Of a DNA stretch of 64,000 nt, positions 8,487 through 17,650 are shown one piece after another. The DNA comes from Alteromonas sp. BL110 (GTDB lineage: Bacteria > Pseudomonadota > Gammaproteobacteria > Enterobacterales > Alteromonadaceae), in the NCBI RefSeq assembly GCF_003443615.1, contig NZ_CP031967.1, forward strand, positions 310,001-374,000, in the 5' to 3' direction. The notes beneath the pieces are model-generated. The model was not told the DNA's origin. It was given only the letters and a program-made list of their open reading frames with translations, and ran no database searches. The stretch's first letter is position 1, and each line of letters begins with the position of its first letter. The position numbers and the translations under genes are program-made.

Positions 8487-10562
8487 TTAGAAAGAACCAA
8501 TCAGTGATAAGCGTGCGTTGATTGGCGCACCTACTGTAACCTGATGCGTAGAATGTGCATTAGGGAAGTAAAGCGTATCAGTTAAGTTTTCTACGTTTAG
8601 CTGAAGACGTGTCTTGTCGCTAAGTGTGTAGTACGCTGATGCATCAACACGGGTATAGCTTGGCAGTACAGGCGACGTAGCACTTGTCGATACCTTGCTT
8701 TCGTCTTGGTATGTTGCACCAATGCCGAAGCCAAATACTTCATTCACTTCATACGTTGTCCATACTGACATGGTGTTTTCAGGTAGCTCACGAAGCTCCA
8801 CACCGCTTGCATTTTCCCCATCAAGGTTGCTGTAGTTAGCGGTAACGTACCACTTGTCAGTGATATAACCTTGAAGCTGAAGCTCAAAACCTGATACATC
8901 TGAGTCTACTTCTACGAAGCTTTCTGCATCGTTAGGGTCGTTATCAAGTGACGTTTGCTCATTTTCAAAGATAGCAGCCGTAAAGCTCATGCTCTCACTG
9001 AAGTCCCACTTAATACCAACTTCTTGGTTAGTGAAGGTATCCGGGTCCAGTGCGTCCGCATCACCATTGATATTCGCATACTGCTCGCCACTACGTGGTA
9101 AGAATGACTCGCTGTAGCTTGCGTAAATTGAGATATTTTCTTGAGGCTTATAAACAAGGCCCGCACGCGGCGATACTTCTTCGTCTTTTCTGCTGCGCGT
9201 TTCTGCTGCAACAACGTTAAACACTTCAATATCGAAGCTATCAAAGCGTGCGCCTAGCACTAGGTCGAAGTTTTCTGATAGTGCAATTTCGTCTTGCACG
9301 TAGAAAGAGTAAACATCAAGGTCTACGTGTGTATCGTCGTTTACATCACTAAAAGCAGCAGTAACTGTTTCGCCAACAGCGTTAGTACCAGTTAGGCCTC
9401 TGAAACTAAGTGGGCGAGTTACATTAAACGCTTCTCTATCGCCATCTGTAGAATCAAATACTGGGTTATAACGGTCTTGGTTTGACTTGGTATTAATAAC
9501 CTCGCCACCAAAAATAACCGTATGCTCAATACTGCCTGTTGCGAACTCGCCCACTAAGTTTGAAGACAAGATAAGGTTTTCACGCTGCGTAGTATCCACA
9601 TAACCATCAAGAGTTACTACTTCAGTATCGGCGTCATAAGCGGCAGCATAAAAGTTTGAGTAAACTTTGTCGTAGTCACCATAAAAGGCGTTGAAGTTAC
9701 CTTTTAAGTTGTCTGAGAATGTATGCTCGACGTTTGCACGAAATACGTCGGCACCAAGAGTTTGGTAGTTATTTTCTGGGTCACCAAATACAATTTCTTC
9801 AAATGCTTCTACGGGTTCACCGTTTGCCGTTGGCACACCACGGTCAATGAAGCGCTCGTGATCGATATATTCATATGACACATCAACAATGGTATCGTCG
9901 CTTACTTCAAAACGTGCAGTTGGGTTAAAACCATAGCGGTCGCCATCGTAAAAGTCACGGTGGTTATCAAGGCTTTCATACATTGCATTAATGCGAAGCG
10001 CAGACTTATCGCCTGTATCAACGTTGGTATCTAGTTGAAAGTTGTAAGCGCCAAAGGTGTTAGCAGAAACGTTATAGTTTACGAATTTTTCGCCCGTTTT
10101 CGCTTTTTTAGATACTCGGTTTAGGATACCGCCCGTACCGCCACGGCCGAATAGCAATGCATTCGGTCCACGAAGAATCTCTACTTGTTCGACGTTGTAA
10201 AGCGCACGATAGTACTGAACGTCGTCGCGATTACCATCTAAGTAGAAGTCGGCTGTTGAACGTACACCACGAAATACTACTGCGTCACGGTGACCTTCAC
10301 CTTGAGAAGTATTAACACCTGGTGCGTAGTCAATAATTTGTCCAATACTTGTAATACCACGCGCTGTAATTTCTTCAGCGGTGATGATTGACAAGCTTTG
10401 CGGTACGTCGAGGATAGGCGTTGGGCTTTTAATAGAGTTTGACTGGTTAACAGAAAGGTACTTACCTTCTACCGTTAATCTTTCAATGTCTTCCATATCA
10501 GCAGCAAGTACAGCTGGGCTCAATATTATCGCAGTGGCAATACTCGTAAGTTTGAATTTCAA
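8487..10562 (-). CDS. TonB-dependent siderophore receptor
   Basis: A 22-strand outer-membrane receptor of about 691 residues for uptake of a ferric siderophore, energised by TonB-ExbBD. Seen: signal peptide (MKFKLTS... ending PAVLA|AD), plug domain (DVPQSLSIIT, YAPGVNTSQG, RGPNALLFGRGG), and a beta-barrel ending in aromatic-rich sequence with terminal Phe (LIGSF). The plug is closest in feel to the FhuE/Fiu catecholate-hydroxamate group; the actual ligand is unknown. The frame extends to TTG 10586, but TTG 10562 is preferred: a GGAG lies 7 bases upstream of it and the signal peptide then begins correctly. A candidate Fur box lies upstream at 10690-10710, fitting iron control. No transport genes adjoin it. 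Confidence 0.9.
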   Translation of the reverse strand: MKFKLTSIATAIILSPAVLAADMEDIERLTVEGKYLSVNQSNSIKSPTPILDVPQSLSIITAEEITARGITSIGQIIDYAPGVNTSQGEGHRDAVVFRGVRSTADFYLDGNRDDVQYYRALYNVEQVEILRGPNALLFGRGGTGGILNRVSKKAKTGEKFVNYNVSANTFGAYNFQLDTNVDTGDKSALRINAMYESLDNHRDFYDGDRYGFNPTARFEVSDDTIVDVSYEYIDHERFIDRGVPTANGEPVEAFEEIVFGDPENNYQTLGADVFRANVEHTFSDNLKGNFNAFYGDYDKVYSNFYAAAYDADTEVVTLDGYVDTTQRENLILSSNLVGEFATGSIEHTVIFGGEVINTKSNQDRYNPVFDSTDGDREAFNVTRPLSFRGLTGTNAVGETVTAAFSDVNDDTHVDLDVYSFYVQDEIALSENFDLVLGARFDSFDIEVFNVVAAETRSRKDEEVSPRAGLVYKPQENISIYASYSESFLPRSGEQYANINGDADALDPDTFTNQEVGIKWDFSESMSFTAAIFENEQTSLDNDPNDAESFVEVDSDVSGFELQLQGYITDKWYVTANYSNLDGENASGVELRELPENTMSVWTTYEVNEVFGFGIGATYQDESKVSTSATSPVLPSYTRVDASAYYTLSDKTRLQLNVENLTDTLYFPNAHSTHQVTVGAPINARLSLIGSF

Positions 10563-11287
10563 AATTACTCTCCAAGGGTTCTTCAAAGTGTTGTGTGTTT
10601 ATTGGCAACCAAGAACCTTATTATTTGGCATTACTTTTTTTGAGTGACTAGCTTTTCCAAGCCACTCGACTTCTCATTCGTTATGCAATTGCAAATAATA
10701 ATAGTTGCTATTTGTGGTCTGGATAATATAGAAAAAATGGCAAGATGACGAGAGCAAATACATCAAAATTTAAAAACTCTTTATAAACTTTCTTAATCTT
10801 TAGTCTAAAAAAACGCTAAAGAGTACATTTTTCGAGCATAACAAGTAAAAAAATACCTGTTTTGTCTCAAATTGTTTTAAAAAAGTTAATTAAGAAAAAC
10901 GCAAAAAGCCCGCTTTGTGTGTTCGTCGTTTCCGCGTTGTTAGCTAAAATTTGAGCGTTACTATATCCCTGCACTTAAAACTAATAGCAGCTGTTGTATT
11001 GCAAAAGTCCGTTAGTTTTTTCAACGCTAATTAAACTTGCTAGCTAAATAACTGACTTAGAGCCTGTCGAACCCGATGAACTTATAGTGACGTGTGAACG
11101 GGAAGGTTTTAAGTGATGGACACTGCCTATTGGCACCTACATCTATTATGATATGGCGTTTTCAGTATACGAACTGATTGAGTATGTGGTGGTAAAGCAT
11201 TTAGGCTAAAAAGATATGACGAAACGTCTCAAATGAGTAACTAGAACCCGTGCTAGACTTTAGCCCGTTTAAAACAATAACTAACCG
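10563..11287. other. 725-bp AT-rich gap, TonB receptor promoter side
   Basis: No coding region can be supported here. The left part must carry the minus-strand promoter and leader of the TonB receptor, including the candidate Fur box at 10690-10710. The right part, about 10900-11287, shows no recognisable gene, RNA or repeat; it may be decayed sequence. Confidence 0.5.
10690..10710 (-). promoter_or_regulatory. Candidate Fur box upstream of TonB receptor
   Basis: The 21-bp site reads TGCAAAT, then A, then ATAAT, then AG, then TTGC, then TA on the plus strand. This resembles the gammaproteobacterial Fur pattern TGCAAAT-G-ATAAT-CA-TTGCA with a few mismatches. It lies about 130 bp upstream of the receptor start, in keeping with Fe-Fur repression. 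The match is by eye only. Confidence 0.45.
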
Positions 11288-11902
11288 CTACGCTTTAGCA
11301 TAACGGCCTAGTATTAGCGCGACTGTATTTTTCGCTACATTTTTTTTGTTGTTGTCGCTTAATGCATCTTCAATTTTAAAAAGCTGAGGCCAAAAACACT
11401 GCCCTTTTACTAAGCTATCAATTTCATCAACAACACGGCTTAGGTCATCATACTCAATTCTATTATCTGCCTTCGCTGCCTTTAACCAACGATGCAATGC
11501 CGTTTCTTGAGCTTTTAATTGAGCGACTTCGTCTTTCAGCTTATCAGGGTCATAAAAAAAGTGCCCTATTGCAACCCGTGCAATATCTAAATGTTCTTCA
11601 GTGACCGTAAATTCAATGTCTTGTAGTATTAGTTCAGAAAGCTGTTCGGATAAATCACGAGAAGAGTCGTATTCCACCGTGACGCTTAGCTTGGCGTTTT
11701 CAAATTGCTTTGTCACCAAGTGCATTACTAACTCTTCTTTCGTAGCGAAATGATTATACACAGTGCGCTTTGACACATTCGCCAGTTCAGCCAACTTATC
11801 CATGCTGGTGCCGTTTACGCCGAACTCCTGGAATGCCTGAGTTGCAGCCTGGATGATGGCTTCGCGCTTTATATCACTGCGCGTTCTCGTGTTGCCTACC
11901 AT
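11288..11902 (-). CDS. TetR/AcrR-family transcriptional regulator
   Basis: A 204-residue one-component repressor. The N-terminal helix-turn-helix is clear (AAFQ-like AATQAFQEFGVNGTSMDKLA, then NVSKRTVYNHFATKEEL, residues about 15-60). The C-terminal ligand domain is helical and undistinguished. The gene is divergent from a second RND adaptor/pump operon, with 229 bp between the two starts; this is the classic layout for a local repressor of an efflux pump, so control of that pump and of itself is inferred. Two CAGTTTACTT direct repeats in the gap are candidate operator elements. The start ATG 11902 gives the usual short N-terminal arm. Confidence 0.9.
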   Translation of the reverse strand: MVGNTRTRSDIKREAIIQAATQAFQEFGVNGTSMDKLAELANVSKRTVYNHFATKEELVMHLVTKQFENAKLSVTVEYDSSRDLSEQLSELILQDIEFTVTEEHLDIARVAIGHFFYDPDKLKDEVAQLKAQETALHRWLKAAKADNRIEYDDLSRVVDEIDSLVKGQCFWPQLFKIEDALSDNNKKNVAKNTVALILGRYAKA

Positions 11903-11983
11903 ATCGAAACTCTCAAAATAAATCCTCTATGCCTTGCCAGTTACTTTGTCTGTTTTTTTTTTGCTTTATCATTTTACACCGAA

Positions 11984-12033
11984 CAGTTTACTTTTCAATG
12001 TGGCCGCACTAAAATGCACTCATCAGTTTACTT
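11984..12033. promoter_or_regulatory. Direct repeat CAGTTTACTT x2 in tetR-RND gap
   Basis: CAGTTTACTT occurs at 11984-11993 and again at 12024-12033, exactly 40 bp apart, with a looser CAGTTACTTT copy near 11938. Spacing close to four helical turns would place the copies on one DNA face. They are candidate binding elements for the adjacent TetR protein; the role is inference. Confidence 0.3.
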
Positions 12034-12131
12034 TAGGTAATCGCTGCTTTTTCGCTCTCGTGCTAGAGCATCATTACCTAACGTTTTCATGTCTATACTT
12101 TAATTACCCTGACAATGGATTACACACACCT

Positions 12132-13220
12132 ATGTCCATAATGCGATTCTCTCACATTCTATTTTTAAGCGTTTTATCAGTTTCAACCCTAACTGCATGT
12201 TCACAAGAAGCGCCTGCCGAGCAGCAATCAAACGCGACTCCTCGCTACGTGAAGCTTGCTACGGTAAGCAACATACCAGATTTCGATGAGTTCACTTTTC
12301 CAGCTGTCGTTTCGGCGGTTAAAACCGTAGATTTAAGCTTCGAAGTCTCGGGTCGTCTTATCCAAACCGACTTAGTGACAGGCAGCGATATAGAGAAAGG
12401 AAAGCTGCTGGCTACCATCGACCGTAAACCGTTTGAGCGCCGCGTGGAAGAGTCGAAGACACGCCTAGATCAATCAAAGCGTGAACTAGATAGAATTGAG
12501 AAAATGTTTGCGCAAAAGCTAGTTGCACAAAGCGCACTAGATACCGCGAAAACATCTTATGAGCTTGCAGTGATCGACCTAAAAAATGCAGAGCAAGATT
12601 TAAGTTACACCCAGCTATATGCCCCGTTTGACGCAAAGGTGTCACAACGCCTTGTTGAAAACAACAGCTTTGTTGCTGCGGGCACTCCTATTGCTCGCCT
12701 TCAAGATGTGTCAAAAATCTACTTCAATATCAATGTGCCTGAACGCCTGCTAACCGCCAATATTGGACGTGGGATCAAACAAGCTAGCGCGACACTAGCG
12801 ACCAATCGCAACCAATGGTATCCCGTGAATTATGTAGAGCACTCAACACAGCCTGATCCTGTGTCACAAACCTATGAAGTGGTGTTTGCGATGGAGCCTC
12901 GTGAAGAACTGCCATTGACGCCGGGGGCTCGAGCAGTAGTAAAAGTAAGTCTTCAGGGAAGCGTATATCCTGAGGGCTTCGTTGTGCCGGTAAGATCCCT
13001 TGTAGAAGAAGAAAATTCGGGCTTTGCAGTATGGGTATATAACGACGAAACGAGTTCGGTGATAAAAACGCCAGTTGATGTGAAACATATAGAAAACGAG
13101 CTCGCGATCATAAAAGGCAAAAACCAAGGTGATATAACACTGGGTCTTCAAGTCGTTGCTGCCGGAGCGACACAAATGCGTGCAGATATGAAAGTACTTC
13201 CTTACCAAGGAGAGAAGTAA
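12132..13220 (+). CDS. RND efflux periplasmic adaptor lipoprotein
   Basis: A second HlyD/AcrA-like adaptor, about 362 residues. The N-terminus is a lipoprotein signal: hydrophobic stretch, then LTAC with SQEAPA following, so the protein is probably anchored by lipid at the Cys. The lipoyl halves (VSGRLIQTDLVTGSDIEKG and YTQLYAPFDAKVSQR) flank a helical hairpin (KRELDRIEKMFAQKLV), followed by beta-barrel and membrane-proximal domains. The frame is open back to 11934, but ATG 12132 (or ATG 12141) puts the signal peptide at the N-terminus, and the upstream extension is not protein-like. The pump gene follows after 3 bases. Confidence 0.9.
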   Translation: MSIMRFSHILFLSVLSVSTLTACSQEAPAEQQSNATPRYVKLATVSNIPDFDEFTFPAVVSAVKTVDLSFEVSGRLIQTDLVTGSDIEKGKLLATIDRKPFERRVEESKTRLDQSKRELDRIEKMFAQKLVAQSALDTAKTSYELAVIDLKNAEQDLSYTQLYAPFDAKVSQRLVENNSFVAAGTPIARLQDVSKIYFNINVPERLLTANIGRGIKQASATLATNRNQWYPVNYVEHSTQPDPVSQTYEVVFAMEPREELPLTPGARAVVKVSLQGSVYPEGFVVPVRSLVEEENSGFAVWVYNDETSSVIKTPVDVKHIENELAIIKGKNQGDITLGLQVVAAGATQMRADMKVLPYQGEK

Positions 13221-13223
13221 TTT

Positions 13224-16200
13224 ATGGATATCGCACGTTATTCGATTGATAAGCCCGTCAACATTTGGCTGATGGTGGTCATCCTGCTTCTAGGCGGCAT
13301 CTTAGCCATGAGCAAAATAGGTCGTTTGGAAGACCCCGCCTTTACTATTAAACAAGTAAAGGTATACACCAGCTACCCTGGGGCCAGTGCTGAAAAAGTA
13401 GAACGCGAAGTCACCGAGCGCTTAGAAATTGCTATTCAACAAATGCCGCAGTTAAAGGAAGTGACATCAATTTCATCGCCCGGCCTATCAGAGATTACGG
13501 TTGAAGTTAAAAGTACTTACGACAGTAATATATTGCCGCAGATTTGGGATGAGCTAAGAAAACGGCTTCGCGACACCGCAAGTTCACTTCCCACCGGCGC
13601 ACAAGACCCCATTGTTTACGACGACTTCGGAGATGTATATGGTCTCTACTATGCCTTGAGCGCGCCAGATTTTGACACTCGCGAACTTCGCGAATTTGCA
13701 CGTATTATCCGACGCGATCTACTTACCACAGAAGGGGTTGCCAAAGTTAATGTAACTGGCGTTCAAACAGAACAGATAGTGGCGTATATCAACCCCTATC
13801 AACTCGCAGGCTTAGGCATATCCTTCCCTGATCTAGCCGCTCTTTTTGAAGATAATTTGCGGCCCTTTAACGGCGGTCGGATTAAAGTAGACGAAAAAAA
13901 TGTACGTTTAATTGTTGAGCGCGCTCCAGACAGGCTAGAAGAGATTTCGAACCTTTCAGTGGTAGTGCCGGGTACCAACCGTTCGCTTAGAGTTGCGGAC
14001 ATCGCCACATTAAAGTTAGAGCCTGCCGACATACAGCCTGTTCATGTACGCTACAACGGCGAAGAAGCACTGACGCTTTCTGTTTCGGCCCTAACTGACG
14101 TTAACATTGTTGATGTGGGCGAGCGCGTTAACGCAAAAGTAGAAAAACTGCTACAAGAGCTGCCTGTCGGTATTACGCTTACGCCTATATACGACCAGGC
14201 TTCCGTGGTTGATGAGTCTGTAACGGGTTTCATTAATAACTTGGTGATGTCAGTAGCCGTTGTTACCTTAACCCTATGTTTATTTATGGGATGGCGCTCA
14301 GGTGTAGTAGTTGGCTCTGTCCTTCTTGTTACCGTGCTAGGTACGATACTCGTCATGTGGCTAATGGATATTCAGCTTCAGCGAATATCCCTTGGTGCTA
14401 TGGTTATCGCCATGGGAATGCTGGTGGATAACGCTATTGTGGTTGCTGAAGGTATGATGCTTCGCATGGCCACTGGCTCTACGGCTAAAGAATCTGCAAG
14501 CTTTATTGTTAAGCGTACGCAATGGCCGCTACTTGGCGCAACCGTTATTGGTATCGCCGCATTCTCAGGGATAGGTCTTTCAAATGATGCCACCGGCGAG
14601 TTTCTTTACTCTCTGTTTGCCGTAGTGTTAGTTTCACTAATGATCAGCTGGATATTAGCAGTAACGTTAGTGCCTGTACTCGGCGCGTATTTCTACCGTA
14701 AAGGTATGGGTCAGACTGCAGGTAACGAACTTTCTGCATCGCAACGCTGGTTTAAGCGCACGTTGTTAGGCGCACTTAAACTTCGTTGGGTAACTATTGG
14801 TGTGCTTTTTATCATTACCATCGTGGCTTATGGAAGCTTTGGTATGGTAAAACAAGGCTTCTTCCCTCCGTCAAATGCACCACTATTTTTTGTACATTAT
14901 TGGGGCCCACAAGACAGAGATATACGAGCCACTGAAGTGATAGCAAAAGAAGCAGAATCACGCATTTTGGCAATGGAAAATGTGACGGCTGTAACCACCT
15001 TTATTGGACAAGGTGCAGATCGCTTCACCCTCACATACGCGCCTAAAAGCGCTAACGAAAACTATGCTTTTTTCATGGTTCGCGCGAACGAACTGGATAA
15101 CATCCCAGCTATTCAAGAGCAGCTCAGAAACAAGCTTACCGACTTAGATTTCGACGCTAACTTCTACATGGAACGTATGCAGTTTGGACCCGGCTCTGGT
15201 GCAAAATTGGAAGCACGATTTTCTGGCCCAGATACCGAAGTGCTTCGCAAGTTAGCTGAAGAAGCTAAAGCGCTACTTTTTGCTGATGGACAAGTGAAAG
15301 ACGTACGCCACAACTGGCGTGAAAAAGGCTTTGCCATCAACACGCAGTTTGATAACTACAACGCGGGTATTGCTGGCGTATCGCATAGCGACTTTAGCCA
15401 AACCATACAGTACGCAAGTAGCGGTGTTCAGCTAGGCACAGTGCAAGATGGCGACTATGCCTACAACATTATTGCGAAAATGGGCAAGGCAGAAGACACT
15501 GAACTGCAGTCTATCCGAGAATCTCAAGTATGGTCTACGCAGCAGCGACAGTACGTGCCTTTCACACAGGTGTCGCAAGGCCTAGAGCTTATGACCGAAG
15601 AAATGCGTATTCACCGTCGCGATCGCGTGCGTACTATTACGGTAGAAGCAGAGCCAGGTGACCATGAAACCGCTGCTAAAGCGTTAGCTAGAATCCGCCC
15701 GCTTATCGAAGATATTGAGCTGCCAGCAGGTTATACGCTGGAATGGGGCGGCGAATTTGAAAGCTCTAGCGATGCACAAAAAGCGCTGGGTGCCGGGTTG
15801 CCCGCAGGCTTTTTAGTCATGTTTATTATCTCAGTATTGCTATTTGGTCATGCGCGCCAGCCACTTATCATTTGGCTTGTAGTGCCTATGGCTGTGGTGG
15901 GCGTAGTAACGGGCTTATTGGGTACTGATATGCCGTTTGGCTTTATGTCGCTACTCGGCTTTTTGAGCTTGTTTGGAATGCTGATTAAAAATGCCATTGT
16001 GCTTATTGAAGAAATTGACCTTCAAATAGAGGAAGGCTTAGCTATCAGGCAAGCGATTGTCGATGCTACTATCAGCCGTGTACGCCCGGTTTCATTAGCT
16101 GCGGTAACGACTATTTTAGGCATGGCGCCGCTGCTATTTGACGCCTTCTTTGCCGACATGGCTGTAACGATTATGGGCGGCTTGGCGTTTGCCACGATAC

Positions 16201-16265
16201 TTACGCTTATCGCTGTACCTGTGCTTTACAGCTTGCTGTTTAAAGTTAGCTATCGCAAGAGCTAG
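13224..16265 (+). CDS. RND efflux transporter, inner-membrane pump subunit
   Basis: A 1013-residue HAE1-type RND pump. Seen: TM1 (residues 12-30), RLEDPAFTIKQ after it as in the VexF/MexF-distant branch, TM4 with MLVDNAIVVAEG carrying the proton-relay Asp followed by Asn, and two large porter loops. Length is normal. An AAGGAGAGAAG ribosome site precedes ATG, and the gene is translationally close to the adaptor. Having Asp-Asn where the other pump in this window has Asp-Asp marks it as a separate subfamily. It has no outer-membrane factor nearby. Expression is probably set by the divergent TetR protein. Confidence 0.92.
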   Translation: MDIARYSIDKPVNIWLMVVILLLGGILAMSKIGRLEDPAFTIKQVKVYTSYPGASAEKVEREVTERLEIAIQQMPQLKEVTSISSPGLSEITVEVKSTYDSNILPQIWDELRKRLRDTASSLPTGAQDPIVYDDFGDVYGLYYALSAPDFDTRELREFARIIRRDLLTTEGVAKVNVTGVQTEQIVAYINPYQLAGLGISFPDLAALFEDNLRPFNGGRIKVDEKNVRLIVERAPDRLEEISNLSVVVPGTNRSLRVADIATLKLEPADIQPVHVRYNGEEALTLSVSALTDVNIVDVGERVNAKVEKLLQELPVGITLTPIYDQASVVDESVTGFINNLVMSVAVVTLTLCLFMGWRSGVVVGSVLLVTVLGTILVMWLMDIQLQRISLGAMVIAMGMLVDNAIVVAEGMMLRMATGSTAKESASFIVKRTQWPLLGATVIGIAAFSGIGLSNDATGEFLYSLFAVVLVSLMISWILAVTLVPVLGAYFYRKGMGQTAGNELSASQRWFKRTLLGALKLRWVTIGVLFIITIVAYGSFGMVKQGFFPPSNAPLFFVHYWGPQDRDIRATEVIAKEAESRILAMENVTAVTTFIGQGADRFTLTYAPKSANENYAFFMVRANELDNIPAIQEQLRNKLTDLDFDANFYMERMQFGPGSGAKLEARFSGPDTEVLRKLAEEAKALLFADGQVKDVRHNWREKGFAINTQFDNYNAGIAGVSHSDFSQTIQYASSGVQLGTVQDGDYAYNIIAKMGKAEDTELQSIRESQVWSTQQRQYVPFTQVSQGLELMTEEMRIHRRDRVRTITVEAEPGDHETAAKALARIRPLIEDIELPAGYTLEWGGEFESSSDAQKALGAGLPAGFLVMFIISVLLFGHARQPLIIWLVVPMAVVGVVTGLLGTDMPFGFMSLLGFLSLFGMLIKNAIVLIEEIDLQIEEGLAIRQAIVDATISRVRPVSLAAVTTILGMAPLLFDAFFADMAVTIMGGLAFATILTLIAVPVLYSLLFKVSYRKS

Positions 16266-16368
16266 GGCTTAAAAACTAATGGTCTCTTTATCAGAATAGT
16301 TATAAACGCTGGTAGAGAGGCCACTTCTTTGTTAGCCATGTTTACGCTATTAACGCAAACCCGCTAGA

Positions 16369-16791
16369 CTAGCGCTTAGCCTCTACCCTACTTTGCATGA
16401 ACTTCATAACATCGCGCCAGGATACCATGCCAACCGGGTGCTTATCTTTATCGATGATGGGAATGCAGGAAATTTTATGCGTATTGAAAAGCTCAATGGC
16501 CGCGAATACCGAGTCAGTAGGATTCAGCGTTATCACTTCACGGGTCATAATTTGATGGGCACGTTTATCTAGCGTGGCGCGATCAAGCATGCGCTCACTT
16601 AACGTGTCGACAAAAGGGCTCACTGACTTCATCAAGTCCCTATCAGAGATAATGCCCTGAAGTTTATTATCGTGAACCACGGTCAAATGATGAAACCCCG
16701 TTGCCGCGAATAGCACCCTTAACGACTGCAAGCTGTCATCCATGTGCACGCTAACTACACGCGTAGACATAATATTAGCAATACTCATCAA
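16369..16791 (-). CDS. CBS-domain protein
   Basis: A 140-residue protein made almost entirely of a tandem pair of CBS domains: the first begins IANIMSTRVVSVHMDDSL and ends at the GIISDRDLMKSV stretch, the second covers IMTREVITLNPTDSV to GMVSWRDVMKFM. Such pairs bind adenosyl nucleotides (AMP, ATP, SAM, c-di-AMP) and act as regulatory modules; no catalytic domain is attached, so a partner is unknown. It stands alone, followed by 100 bp without features. The start ATG 16791 has a GGAAAC-type purine stretch upstream. Confidence 0.88.
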   Translation of the reverse strand: MMSIANIMSTRVVSVHMDDSLQSLRVLFAATGFHHLTVVHDNKLQGIISDRDLMKSVSPFVDTLSERMLDRATLDKRAHQIMTREVITLNPTDSVFAAIELFNTHKISCIPIIDKDKHPVGMVSWRDVMKFMQSRVEAKR

Positions 16792-16976
16792 GTTTCCTTT
16801 TTACTTTCACTCTAGCTCTTTGCATTAGTGTTATTACAAGTATAACTGGTAGCCCTAACTCAGGGTATTAGCCTGGTCTATTAACTCGGAATATCAGCTC
16901 AGAGCCTTAGTTTAGGTAATTAGCTAAGTAGCTCCATATGCCATAGATTTAGCTTAACAAGGATTGAATATAAACA

Positions 16977-17474
16977 CTAAACGTATGGGTTATCGCCCAT
17001 GGCCACGGCGACGCAGAATAACCGCAAGTCTAGCTCAAGCTGATGGTAATCAGGCTCCATGTAGCAACAAAGTTTATAGAAGGCTTTGTTATGGTCTTTC
17101 TCTTTGAAGTGCGCTAATTCATGCACAACGAGCGCTTTCAATAAGGGCTCTGGCGCATATAGTAGGTCTTTATTAATGGCCAAATCGTGCTTACGCGTTT
17201 TACCTTGCATTCGGTAGGTATGCGTACCTAACGCGTTGGTTATCATATCCCCTTGCTTTTTAAACGCGGCGCGCCCAAATGGAAGAGCATTTTTTAAAAA
17301 CTGCTTCTTTAATTCAGTCGCATACTGATACAGTAATTTGTCGGTGGTTACGTCATGGGCTTCTGGGTACTTTTTTAGCAGATAAGTCTTTAGCTGATTG
17401 TTTGAAATTAGCTTTAGCGCTTGTTCCACGATAGTCGGGGGGTAACCATTAAAATACCGAGCATATTCATTCAC
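16977..17474 (-). CDS. YgjP-like (WLM/SprT-type) zinc metallopeptidase domain protein
   Basis: A 165-residue cytoplasmic protein. VVHELAHFKEKDHNKAFY near residues 125-142 is the HExxH zinc motif with the third ligand (His) downstream, as in the M48-like YgjP/DUF45 group. The upstream basic region and TYRMQGKTRKHDLAINK also fit that family. Family members are presumed peptidases with unknown substrates. No signal peptide is seen. AAGGAGAAATT upstream of ATG 17474 supports the start. It is not obviously in an operon with its neighbours. Confidence 0.82.
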   Translation of the reverse strand: MNEYARYFNGYPPTIVEQALKLISNNQLKTYLLKKYPEAHDVTTDKLLYQYATELKKQFLKNALPFGRAAFKKQGDMITNALGTHTYRMQGKTRKHDLAINKDLLYAPEPLLKALVVHELAHFKEKDHNKAFYKLCCYMEPDYHQLELDLRLFCVAVAMGDNPYV

Positions 17475-17563
17475 GTTTAATTTCTCCTTTGTACGAAGAA
17501 TTATAAAGCATTAAAACCTAGTGGACAGGTCTCATTTTCCTGAGGCATCACTTTTATATAAAG

Positions 17564-17593
17564 CAAAAAAGCCGCAGTAAAGGTTACTGCGGC
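17564..17593 (-). terminator. Terminator after the quinone oxidoreductase gene
   Basis: GCCGCAGTAA and TTACTGCGGC form a perfect 10-bp stem around a 3-base loop. On the minus strand it is followed by TTTTTTGC, so it terminates transcription of the gene ending at 17651. Confidence 0.9.
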
Positions 17594-17650
17594 GAAGGGT
17601 GTGCTAAGGGAAGCACTACGGGAAGTTTGTTTAAACTCCAGAAGATAAAA

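Noticed and set aside
11934..12131. N-terminal extension of the second RND adaptor
   Set aside because: It is a T-rich, non-protein-like stretch, and the lipoprotein signal begins at ATG 12132.
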